In this document: positions 1 through 5,185 of the stretch, one piece after another
How the letters are laid out: every line of letters begins with the position of its first letter
How positions within the stretch are numbered: the first letter of the stretch is position 1
Assembly (NCBI GenBank): GCA_020024075.1
Contig: JAHHUJ010000161.1
Coordinates: 1 to 5,185 of the forward strand
DNA: 5,185 nucleotides
Origin: Psychrobacter sp.
GTDB lineage: Bacteria > Pseudomonadota > Gammaproteobacteria > Pseudomonadales > Moraxellaceae
Direction: 5' to 3'
Translations under genes and position numbers: made by a program
Notes under the pieces: generated by a model
Told to the model about the DNA's origin: nothing
Seen by the model: the letters and a program-made list of their open reading frames with translations, nothing else
Databases searched by the model: none

Positions 1-1509
1 AAATACCGACTCAAATCCGCCTAGCTCAACTTGAACCGATTTGGTCTGGGTGTAGTGTTTCAGGGTTTGGATACCGTTTTCACGGCCCACACCTGAATGC
101 TTGTAACCACCGACTGGCATCTGCGCTGGCGACTCACCCCAAGTATTAATCCAACAAATACCCGCTTCAAGCTAACCACTAACACGGTGAGCACGGGTAA
201 TGTCTTTGGTCACAATGCATGCAGCCAAGCCATAGTCGCTATCATTTGCACGGCGGACAGCCTCTTCCTCGTTGTCATAACTTAGGATAGACATCACCGG
301 ACCGAAGATTTCTTCACGCACGATACGCATATCATCGGTACAGTCGGTGAATACAGTAGGCGCAACGTAAGCACCTTTTGCCAGCTCACCTGAGGTTAAG
401 CGCTCACCACCACACAGCAATTTGGCATCACTTGCCTTGCCATCTTCGATATAGCCAAGAACATTGTCCATGTGCTTAAAGCTCACCATTGGTCCCATAG
501 TCACGCTATCATCCATTGGGTCACCAATCTTGATGCGCTTAACACGCTCAACAATGGCTTGCTCAAACTTGTCTTTCATTGAGCTTGGGACAAAGACACG
601 CGTTCCATTGGTACATACCTGACCTGAGCTGTAGAAGTTGGCCATCATGGCGATATCGGCTGCCATATCTATATCTGCATCTTCAAAGATAACCAGTGGC
701 GACTTACCGCCCAGCTCCATCGTTACATCTTTTAGCGAAGAGCCTGCGGCGGCCTGCATTACTTTTTTGCCGGTATCGACACCACCAGTGAAAGAGACTT
801 TGGCGATATCTGGGTGATTGGTCAGCGCCGTACCGACTTCATAATCACCTTGCACTACACTGAATACACCATCTGGCAAGCCTGCTTCTGAATAAATTTC
901 TGCCAACTTTAAGGCCGTTAACGGTGTCATCTCTGAGGGCTTAAACACCATCGCATTCCCTGCTGCTAGAGCGGGCGCTGACTTCCACATGGCGATTTGA
1001 ATGGGATAGTTCCAAGCACCAATACCAGCAACCACGCCTAGTGGCTCTTCGCGGGTATATACAAAGCTGGTGTCACGCAGTGGGATTTGACGCCCCTCTA
1101 ATGCTGGCGCTAAACCGGCATAATATTCCACAACATCGGCACCGGTAACGATATCCACGTACTTGGTTTCTGAGATGCCTTTACCTGTATCGTAAGTCTC
1201 AAGAATTGCCAAGTCATCATTGCGCTCACGTAAGATTTCCACGGCTTTTAGCAGGATACGTCCACGCTCAACTGGTGTCATGCTGGCCCAGATTTTCTGT
1301 CCTTTTTGTGCAGCTTTTACCGCTTCATCCACCTGCTCAGAGGTGGTTTGCTGAATGGTAGCAATAACGTCGCCTGTAGCCGGATTAATGGTGTCAAATG
1401 TGGTTAGCGACTCATCAACGGGCAAATACGCACCATTAATATAGGCCGTTTGCACTGAGTCATAGCTTACTTCGCCGTTACTGATATTAGAGTTATAAGT
1501 ATTGGACAT
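1..1509 (-). pseudogene. betB: betaine aldehyde dehydrogenase BetB, interrupted by an in-frame amber stop; 3' end at window edge
   Basis: BetB is a cytoplasmic NAD(P)+-dependent enzyme that oxidises betaine aldehyde to the osmoprotectant glycine betaine, the second step of choline oxidation after BetA. The translation is a typical aldehyde dehydrogenase. It has the conserved Asn167 in AWNYP, general-base Glu265 in MELGGKS, catalytic Cys299 in SGQVCTNG, and the cofactor-binding EEIFGPV at 399-405. An amber codon follows residue 445. Reading on in the same frame gives 57 uninterrupted codons to base 1, including EAGICWINTWGESP and MPVGGYKHSG, both hallmarks of BetB, and ending GGFESVF. That is a natural-looking C-terminus, so the intact gene would be about 503 residues, about 13 longer at the N-terminus than the 490-residue E. 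coli enzyme. The stop removes the end of the active site and the oligomerisation strand. ATG at 1509 is chosen because AGGAG lies 6 nt upstream. Family assignment is very sure. Whether the gene is truly broken or carries a sequencing error is not decidable here. Confidence 0.9.
172..174 (-). other. betB: in-frame amber (TAG) codon inside betB
   Basis: On the minus strand the frame reads RAHRVSG, then TAG, then LEAGICWIN. In BetB proteins the residue before LEAG is usually glutamine, so a single C-to-T change (CAG to TAG; G to A on the plus strand at 172) explains the stop. No frame change occurs and the flanking residues remain family-like. This points to a recent point mutation or a base error, not to long decay. 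Confidence 0.88.
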
Positions 1510-1515
1510 AACGCG

Positions 1516-1520
1516 CTCCT
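1516..1520 (-). promoter_or_regulatory. ribosome binding site of betB
   Basis: AGGAG on the minus strand ends 6 nt before the ATG at 1509-1507. This fixes the betB start and shows that the translation initiation region is intact despite the downstream stop. Confidence 0.85.
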
Positions 1521-1558
1521 AAAAAATAAAAATAAAAGACCACACAACCTCATACTCA

Positions 1559-1570
1559 TCTTCTTGAAGA
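1559..1570. promoter_or_regulatory. short dyad in the betB leader, possible operator
   Basis: TCTTC and GAAGA are perfect inverted arms around a TT centre, about 50 bp upstream of the betB start. Choline-responsive bet operons are often controlled by the TetR-family repressor BetI, which binds dyads near the promoter. The assignment here is only positional inference, as I cannot match it to a known BetI site. It could be a chance 5-bp dyad. Confidence 0.25.
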
Positions 1571-1616
1571 GCAGGTTCCTTAAATAAAAAATTAAAATAC
1601 TGACTTAATCTGAAAG

Positions 1617-1671
1617 CCTCATTGAGACTATTGGATTTTGATAGGCTTCGCCTGAGAGCCAGTCTCAGAGG
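1617..1671 (-). promoter_or_regulatory. structured segment upstream of betB (nested stem-loops)
   Basis: Two sets of complementary arms are nested. The outer arms are TGAGACT (1623-1629) with AGTCTCA (1661-1667), extended past a 2-nt bulge by CCTC (1617-1620) with GAGG (1668-1671). The inner hairpin is AGGC (1643-1646) with GCCT (1650-1653). If the betB transcript starts upstream of about 1680, this would form an 11-bp, once-bulged stem in its 5' leader, roughly 110 nt before the start codon. The base composition is clearly more GC-rich than the surroundings, which favours a conserved role over chance. No T-run follows it in either direction, so it is not an intrinsic terminator. I do not recognise a known riboswitch class. 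Confidence 0.4.
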
Positions 1672-1724
1672 ACGATCCATGTGACAGCTTCTTACTGATA
1701 GACTATTTGCTTTAGCACTAATCT

Positions 1725-1756
1725 ATTGCCGTTATGAATAATTGCTGTTATGAATA
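1725..1756. repeat. tandem direct repeat, two 16-bp units
   Basis: Units at 1725-1740 and 1741-1756 are ATTGCCGTTATGAATA and ATTGCTGTTATGAATA, 15 of 16 identical and directly abutting. The mixed base composition makes this unlikely to be a low-complexity artefact. It could be a recent slippage duplication or two adjacent binding sites for a regulator acting on betB, whose start is about 215 bp away. Confidence 0.7.
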
Positions 1757-1803
1757 AGAGGAGAACTAACTTGAAATACAATCTAAAATTAACCCATACT
1801 TAA
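1757..1803 (+). other. Shine-Dalgarno plus micro-ORF, possible truncated gene start
   Basis: AGAGGAG (1757-1763) is followed after 7 nt by a TTG at 1771 that opens a 10-codon frame (LKYNLKLTHT) closed by TAA at 1801-1803. An in-frame ATG at 1750 would make it 17 residues. The ribosome site is unusually good for an apparently empty stretch. The peptide is not recognisable. It may be the surviving 5' end of a gene divergent from betB, or chance. Confidence 0.2.
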
Positions 1804-1840
1804 TATGCAACCACTATAAATTTAATAATAATTGGGTTTA

Positions 1841-1865
1841 AATTAATAAGAATATGTTATTAATT
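1841..1865. repeat. perfect 9-bp inverted repeat, AT only
   Basis: AATTAATAA (1841-1849) and TTATTAATT (1857-1865) are exact reverse complements separated by 7 bp. Dyads of this size can be operators, but the arms contain only A and T in very AT-rich DNA, so chance occurrence is quite possible. Confidence 0.4.
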
Positions 1866-2284
1866 ACTATACCAGCCCTTTCCCAAAATAATTACAACTC
1901 AGTAATCTGAGCAATCGTTATCTAAAAGCATAAAAAACAATAAGACTCCCCCAAAGAAATCATTATAACAAATTCCTAGAAAATCACCACCCTACCTCTA
2001 TCCACCAATCGTAGCAAAACCTATATAAAACATGGCTTGTGAAGTAAAAAATAAAATGGTTTGTTTAGGATAAATGAATTAAATCAATCAAAAAAACTAA
2101 TTATTTATCGCCAATATAAATAAGCTAAAACTATTGTAATAGTACGATCAATATATTAAACCAATCATTCGTGCTTACGCTGTATTGAATCTGAGAACTT
2201 TAACAATAATAAGTAAAACTTATCAATATCAACCAAAAAACCATTCTAGTGAAACTTATAATTCGCTCTTCATTTCATGAAAAA

Positions 2285-2321
2285 AAGCCATCTTTTTTTG
2301 TAGAGGTGGCTTGTTTTTTTT
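2285..2321 (+). terminator. strong bidirectional intrinsic terminator without an evident upstream gene
   Basis: AAGCCATCT (2285-2293) pairs with AGGTGGCTT (2304-2312) in a 9-bp stem with one T-G wobble and a 10-nt loop. Eight T residues follow at 2314-2321 on the plus strand. On the minus strand the A-run at 2280-2286 gives a T-run after the same stem, so it should work both ways. It sits about 120 bp before cas3 and would insulate cas3 from rightward read-through. No protein gene ends near it, so its own transcript may be a small RNA or may have been lost. Confidence 0.8.
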
Positions 2322-2337
2322 GTAGTTTGTTTTTAGA

Positions 2338-2352
2338 CGACATCTAGTGTCG
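2338..2352. promoter_or_regulatory. dyad upstream of cas3, possible operator
   Basis: CGACA (2338-2342) and TGTCG (2348-2352) form inverted arms around TCTAG, in the short stretch between the terminator and the likely cas3 promoter. The arms contain G and C in an AT-rich context. The position suits a regulator of cas3, but no known site is recognised. Confidence 0.3.
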
Positions 2353-2381
2353 CATATATCCGAATATGGACTTGTCCCCCT

Positions 2382-2387
2382 TATCAT
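2382..2387 (+). promoter_or_regulatory. candidate -10 box for cas3
   Basis: TATCAT matches the sigma-70 -10 consensus at five of six positions, 56 bp upstream of the ATG at 2444 and downstream of the terminator. No good -35 box is present at 16-18 bp. The TTGTCC at 2372 lies too close to pair with it and would instead pair only with a poor TACTCT at 2395. The promoter must lie between about 2322 and 2425, but its exact position is weakly supported. Confidence 0.25.
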
Positions 2388-2429
2388 ATCAAGGTACTCT
2401 TAATTAACAGTATGTCTAACAACTTTATT

Positions 2430-2434
2430 AAGGA
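2430..2434 (+). promoter_or_regulatory. ribosome binding site deciding the cas3 start
   Basis: AAGGA precedes three consecutive in-frame start codons: TTG 2441 (6 nt gap), ATG 2444 (9 nt) and ATG 2447 (12 nt). ATG 2444 combines the preferred codon with acceptable spacing and is chosen. TTG 2441 would add one residue. Confidence 0.65.
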
Positions 2435-2443
2435 TAAGCGTTG

Positions 2444-5074
2444 ATGATGCCGAAAGCGGATTGTGACTTTGAACAACAAAACTCTAAAAGGTTTATTGCT
2501 CATGTTCGTCAAGGTGATGGTGCAGAACAGCTACTCTATGATCATTTGACAGGCACTGCCGAAATCGCCAAAAAATTAGCCACTAAGATTGGACTACCTC
2601 TATCAGGTGAGCTAATTGGATTAGTGCATGATTTAGGGAAATATAGTCAGGCATTTCAAACGTATATTAGAGACTGTGTTAAGTATGATAATTATAAGAA
2701 ATTTGGTTTGGATGAAGATGAAGAAGCAGAACTTTTACTAGGAAGTAAACCAAAACGTGGCTCTGTTGACCATTCTACGGCTGGTGCAATTTATCTCTAC
2801 AACCAGTTTCAAGGCTTAACTAGTCTTTTGAAACAAACAAAGTTAAAAGTTGAACAAGGGCAATTATTAGCCGACATACTATTTATTTGTGTTGCTTCAC
2901 ATCACAGTGGCATGGTTAATGTAGTCGATAGCTCAGGCAACCCCTATCTCGAGAATCGAAAAAGTAAAGGAGAAGAAAGAAGCCATTATCAAGAGTCATT
3001 AGACAATGCTAAAAGTAATACTCTATTTAATCATTTAGCAGATAATATTAATAAAGCCACAATAAGCGAATTTAGTAAAGCAATCAAAAGAATCATTAAT
3101 GACAATACTAATGAAGGTAGTATAGCTCAAGATAAACCATATAAAGATAAACAAATAGACTTCTATATCGGCTTTTACGCTCGGCTACTATTCAGCTGTC
3201 TAATTGATGCCGATCGTAGCAATAGTATTGCCTTTGAATATCCTGATCAAGCACATCTATTAGACTATCAACGTCCTGATTGGCAACTGGCCATTGATAA
3301 AGTAGAAAACCTTTATCAAAGCTTCGCTAGTCAATCAAAAGGAAAACCCCTTAGCCCTATCAATAAACAACGCAATCGTATTGCTAAAACTTGTTATGAC
3401 GCAGGGCAAAGCCAACAAGGTATTTATACCTTAACAGTACCTACTGGTGGCGGTAAAACGCTTGCCAGCCTACGCTTTGCTGTACAACACGCTAAGCGTC
3501 ATAATCTTGATCGCATTGTTTATATTATCCCGTTTACCAGTATCATTGAACAAAATGCTCAAGAAGTACGAGATATTCTGGAAGAAAAATTACCTGATGG
3601 CAGTTATGTCGGTGACTGGGTATTAGAGCAGCATTCCAATCTTGAGCCTGATGTACAGACATGGCAAAGCAAATTAATCATGGATAATTGGAATGCACCT
3701 ATTGTATTTACAACTATGGTTCAGTTTTTAGAAAGTTGCTTTGGTGGCGGTACTAAAGGCGTAAGACGCCTACATCAGCTAAGTCGTGCGGTGCTTATCT
3801 TCGATGAAATTCAAACTCTGCCGATTAATTGCTATTACCTATTTTGTAATGCCATTAATTTTTTGACCCAATATGCCAACACAACTGCTGTGTTATGCAC
3901 CGCAACCCAGCCTGTACTAAATCAATTACCTATTAAGCAAAATGGCAGTCTTAACCCCGCCACTGAAATTGTTGGTGATCGTAGTCAGTTAGCTGAGCTA
4001 TTCGATACCCTAAAGCGTGTCGATATTCATGACCACACTGAACAATCCCAAGATTTGGATAGATTGACGAAATATATTAGCGAAAACTTTGCTGAATTTG
4101 GCAGTACGCTTGTCATTGTTAATACAAAAGCATGGGCAAGTGACTTATACAAACAGCTGTCTCCAGAGCTTTCTTCAGAGGTTCTATTTCACCTCAGTAC
4201 CGGTCAATGTGCACGGCACCGCAAAGATTTATTAAGCACCATCCGCAAACGCCTAAAAGAGGGATTACCAACTTTGGTTATCTCCACTCAGTTGATAGAG
4301 GCTGGTGTGGATGTGTCGTTTAAATCAGTTGTACGCTTTTTAGCAGGATTAGACAGTATTGCCCAAGCCTCAGGACGTTGTAACCGTCACGGTGAAATGC
4401 GCAATACAGAAGGCAAATCAATGAAAGGTCAGGTATTTATAGTTAAGCCTGATAAAGAAAGCTTGAGCAAACTACCGACGATTAAATTAGGTAAAGACCT
4501 AATGGAAAATGTCATCTTACCCACACTAGCTAAGCCTAAAAATGCCGATAAGCATTTGCTTGATCCAGATATTATGGATCAGTATTTTGCAGGCTTTTAT
4601 CAAACTGATCATGCTGAAAAACAAATGGCATATCCTGTCGATAATATGAATACAATATTTGGTTGGCTAAGTAATAACAAAACCAATATAGCTGTTAATA
4701 ACGATAATGAACAGCGTCTACAAAAAGGACAGTTTCCTAAACTGTGGCAATCTTTTATGGAAGCTGGAAAAGCATTTAAAGCCATTGATGCACCAACCAA
4801 AGCGGTTATTGTGCCTTATTCACAAGAAGGTCGTAACTTAATTACTGCATTATATGGTACGCAAGCTAACAATAAAGAATTTTATAAATTAGCACGAGAA
4901 GCACAACAATATAGCGTCAATATTTTCCCATTTATGCTTGATAAGTTAATTGAAGCAGATGCTATTAACCAAGTTCGAGATACAGGCATCCTAACTTTAT
5001 CTGAGGCATTTTATGATGACCAAATGGGGTTAAAGATAGAGGGTGATAGTAAATTAGATTTTTTAGGATTTTAA
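2444..5074 (+). CDS. cas3: CRISPR-associated helicase-nuclease Cas3 (HD + DExH), type I-C-like
   Basis: Cas3 is the effector of type I CRISPR systems. Cascade bound to target DNA recruits it, and it nicks and unwinds the displaced strand, degrading it processively with ATP. The 876-residue product has both domains in the usual order. The N-terminal HD nuclease shows H34, H62-D63 in VHDLGK, D109-H110 in VDHSTAG, H153-H154 and D255/D257, the metal-binding pattern of Cas3''. The helicase shows Walker A TGGGKT (334-339), IPFTSIIEQNA (362-372), DEIQ (454-457), TAT (486-488), STQLIEAGVDV (614-624) and QASGRCNRHG (641-650), followed by a C-terminal domain. No motif is damaged, so it looks functional. 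The PTGGGKT-to-EQNA stretch resembles type I-C Cas3, where cas3 usually leads cas3-cas5-cas8c-cas7-cas4-cas1-cas2. Here no cas gene follows within 111 bp. Its AT-richness and position suggest acquired DNA. Subtype is inference; family is certain. Confidence 0.95.
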   Translation: MMPKADCDFEQQNSKRFIAHVRQGDGAEQLLYDHLTGTAEIAKKLATKIGLPLSGELIGLVHDLGKYSQAFQTYIRDCVKYDNYKKFGLDEDEEAELLLGSKPKRGSVDHSTAGAIYLYNQFQGLTSLLKQTKLKVEQGQLLADILFICVASHHSGMVNVVDSSGNPYLENRKSKGEERSHYQESLDNAKSNTLFNHLADNINKATISEFSKAIKRIINDNTNEGSIAQDKPYKDKQIDFYIGFYARLLFSCLIDADRSNSIAFEYPDQAHLLDYQRPDWQLAIDKVENLYQSFASQSKGKPLSPINKQRNRIAKTCYDAGQSQQGIYTLTVPTGGGKTLASLRFAVQHAKRHNLDRIVYIIPFTSIIEQNAQEVRDILEEKLPDGSYVGDWVLEQHSNLEPDVQTWQSKLIMDNWNAPIVFTTMVQFLESCFGGGTKGVRRLHQLSRAVLIFDEIQTLPINCYYLFCNAINFLTQYANTTAVLCTATQPVLNQLPIKQNGSLNPATEIVGDRSQLAELFDTLKRVDIHDHTEQSQDLDRLTKYISENFAEFGSTLVIVNTKAWASDLYKQLSPELSSEVLFHLSTGQCARHRKDLLSTIRKRLKEGLPTLVISTQLIEAGVDVSFKSVVRFLAGLDSIAQASGRCNRHGEMRNTEGKSMKGQVFIVKPDKESLSKLPTIKLGKDLMENVILPTLAKPKNADKHLLDPDIMDQYFAGFYQTDHAEKQMAYPVDNMNTIFGWLSNNKTNIAVNNDNEQRLQKGQFPKLWQSFMEAGKAFKAIDAPTKAVIVPYSQEGRNLITALYGTQANNKEFYKLAREAQQYSVNIFPFMLDKLIEADAINQVRDTGILTLSEAFYDDQMGLKIEGDSKLDFLGF

Positions 5075-5090
5075 ATGTCATAAATAAAAT

Positions 5091-5120
5091 GGCAATGACT
5101 GTGGTGAGACAGCCATTACC
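5091..5120 (-). terminator. long imperfect hairpin just after cas3, possible terminator of a leftward transcript
   Basis: GGCAATGACTGT (5091-5102) pairs with ACAGCCATTACC (5109-5120) in a 12-position stem with two mismatches and a 6-nt loop. It begins 16 nt after the cas3 stop. On the plus strand it is followed by A-rich sequence, so it is a poor rightward terminator. Read on the minus strand it is followed by ATTTTATTTA, closer to a terminator for a transcript converging on cas3. Either way it separates cas3 from whatever lies to the right. Confidence 0.5.
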
Positions 5121-5146
5121 AAGAAAAAATACTAATTTTTTCTTTT
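5121..5146 (+). terminator. AT-only hairpin with T-run, possible cas3 terminator
   Basis: AAGAAAAAAT (5121-5130) and ATTTTTTCTT (5135-5144) are exact inverted arms around ACTA, directly abutting the preceding hairpin. The right arm is itself a T-rich tract. Together with the 5091-5120 stem it could terminate cas3 mRNA after rightward transcription. The stem is weak because it has a single G-C pair, so efficiency is uncertain. Confidence 0.4.
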
Positions 5147-5148
5147 AC

Positions 5149-5160
5149 GTTTCAATCCAC
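5149..5160 (-). CRISPR. partial CRISPR repeat-like sequence (type I-C 3' handle) at the window edge
   Basis: Read on the minus strand this is GTGGATTGAAAC, identical to the conserved 3' end of type I-C CRISPR repeats, the part that becomes the 5' handle of the crRNA. The remainder of a canonical I-C repeat, a GC-rich palindrome, is not seen; the sequence to the right is AT-rich. Only one copy lies in the window. It may be a degenerate repeat at the leader-distal end of a leftward-transcribed array, a repeat variant, or a CRISPR-derived RNA gene. Proximity to a type I-C-like cas3 makes pure chance less likely. Confidence 0.5.
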
Positions 5161-5183
5161 ATCTTACTTTTTAAAAAAAAGAT
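5161..5183. repeat. short inverted repeat following the repeat-like sequence
   Basis: ATCTT (5161-5165) and AAGAT (5179-5183) are exact inverted arms, with a T5 and an A8 run between them. It occupies the place where a CRISPR repeat would carry its internal palindrome, but it is AT-rich and longer than usual. It may be low-complexity chance. Confidence 0.25.
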
Positions 5184-5185
5184 TG

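Larger units (their letters stand above)
1510..2440. other. 930-bp AT-rich intergenic region without a supportable protein gene
   Basis: All six frames are broken by frequent stops. I found no open frame with both a convincing start and length. The betB side (to about 1760) has moderate GC and visible secondary structure. From about 1765 to 2280 the DNA is strongly AT-rich with short A and T runs. Elements inside it are listed separately: a small dyad, a structured leader segment, a tandem repeat, a micro-ORF with a good Shine-Dalgarno, an AT-only inverted repeat, an intrinsic terminator and a possible cas3 promoter. The region must carry divergent promoters for betB and cas3. It may also hold a small RNA gene or the residue of a lost gene. 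Confidence 0.75.

Noticed and set aside
97..285. 62-codon plus-strand open frame
   Set aside because: Lies antisense to betB across the amber codon; no ribosome site and no family-like sequence. It is a shadow of betB.
1640..1670. Resemblance of minus-strand CTCAGGCGAAG to part of the glycine riboswitch core
   Set aside because: Only a short piece matches. The expected second core segments and stems are absent, and betB is not a typical glycine riboswitch target.
2032..2073. 13-codon frame starting at an ATG after a TATATAAA stretch
   Set aside because: No Shine-Dalgarno and too short to support; the TATA-like stretch is expected in such AT-rich DNA.
2249..2347. 32-codon plus-strand frame from GTG
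   Set aside because: It runs straight through the intrinsic terminator, has no ribosome site, and its Phe/Lys-rich content comes from the A and T runs.
2353..2368. CATAT / ATATG inverted arms upstream of cas3
   Set aside because: Five-base AT-dominated arms with an asymmetric centre; too weak to call an operator.
4609..4800. 63-codon minus-strand open frame
   Set aside because: Antisense within cas3, whose frame is continuous and conserved there; cysteine- and leucine-rich composition typical of a shadow frame.
5149..5185. A full CRISPR array inside the window
   Set aside because: Only one 12-nt handle copy is present and no second repeat at 60-70 bp spacing can be seen, so only a partial repeat-like element is reported.

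Overview
The window is most consistent with a gammaproteobacterium of the Moraxellaceae, with Psychrobacter as my best guess. This rests on the BetB sequence style, the moderate GC of betB and the very AT-rich intergenic DNA. No rRNA or marker gene confirms it. There are only two real protein genes: a betaine aldehyde dehydrogenase gene (betB) on the minus strand at the left, and a CRISPR-Cas helicase-nuclease gene (cas3) on the plus strand at the right. They are divergently transcribed and about 930 bp apart.

Left part (1-1509): betB has an intact start, ribosome binding site and catalytic residues. It is interrupted by an in-frame amber codon (172-174) after 445 residues. The same frame then stays open and conserved for 57 more codons to the window edge. 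The simplest reading is a very recent nonsense mutation or a base-call error in a gene of about 503 codons. If real, it would probably abolish glycine betaine synthesis from betaine aldehyde.

Middle (1510-2440): there is no supportable protein gene. The stretch contains a structured segment in the betB leader (1617-1671), a perfect-spaced tandem 16-bp repeat (1725-1756), a good Shine-Dalgarno in front of only a micro-ORF, an AT-only inverted repeat (1841-1865), and a strong bidirectional intrinsic terminator (2285-2321) with no gene in front of it. The roughly 120 bp between that terminator and cas3 must hold the cas3 promoter. Only weak promoter elements are visible there.

Right part (2441-5074): cas3 is complete, with an N-terminal HD nuclease and a DExH-type superfamily 2 helicase, and all key motifs are present. 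It resembles the Cas3 of type I-C systems. No cas5, cas8 or cas7 follows within the remaining 111 bp. Instead there is a long imperfect hairpin, an AT-only hairpin, and then a 12-nt sequence (5149-5160) identical to the reverse complement of the conserved 3' end of type I-C CRISPR repeats. This suggests a leftward-transcribed CRISPR array, a degenerate repeat or a CRISPR-derived small RNA begins at the right edge. The window ends before this can be decided.

The two genes have no evident functional link. The picture is a housekeeping osmoprotection gene next to the edge of a CRISPR-Cas locus, probably a junction between core and accessory DNA.
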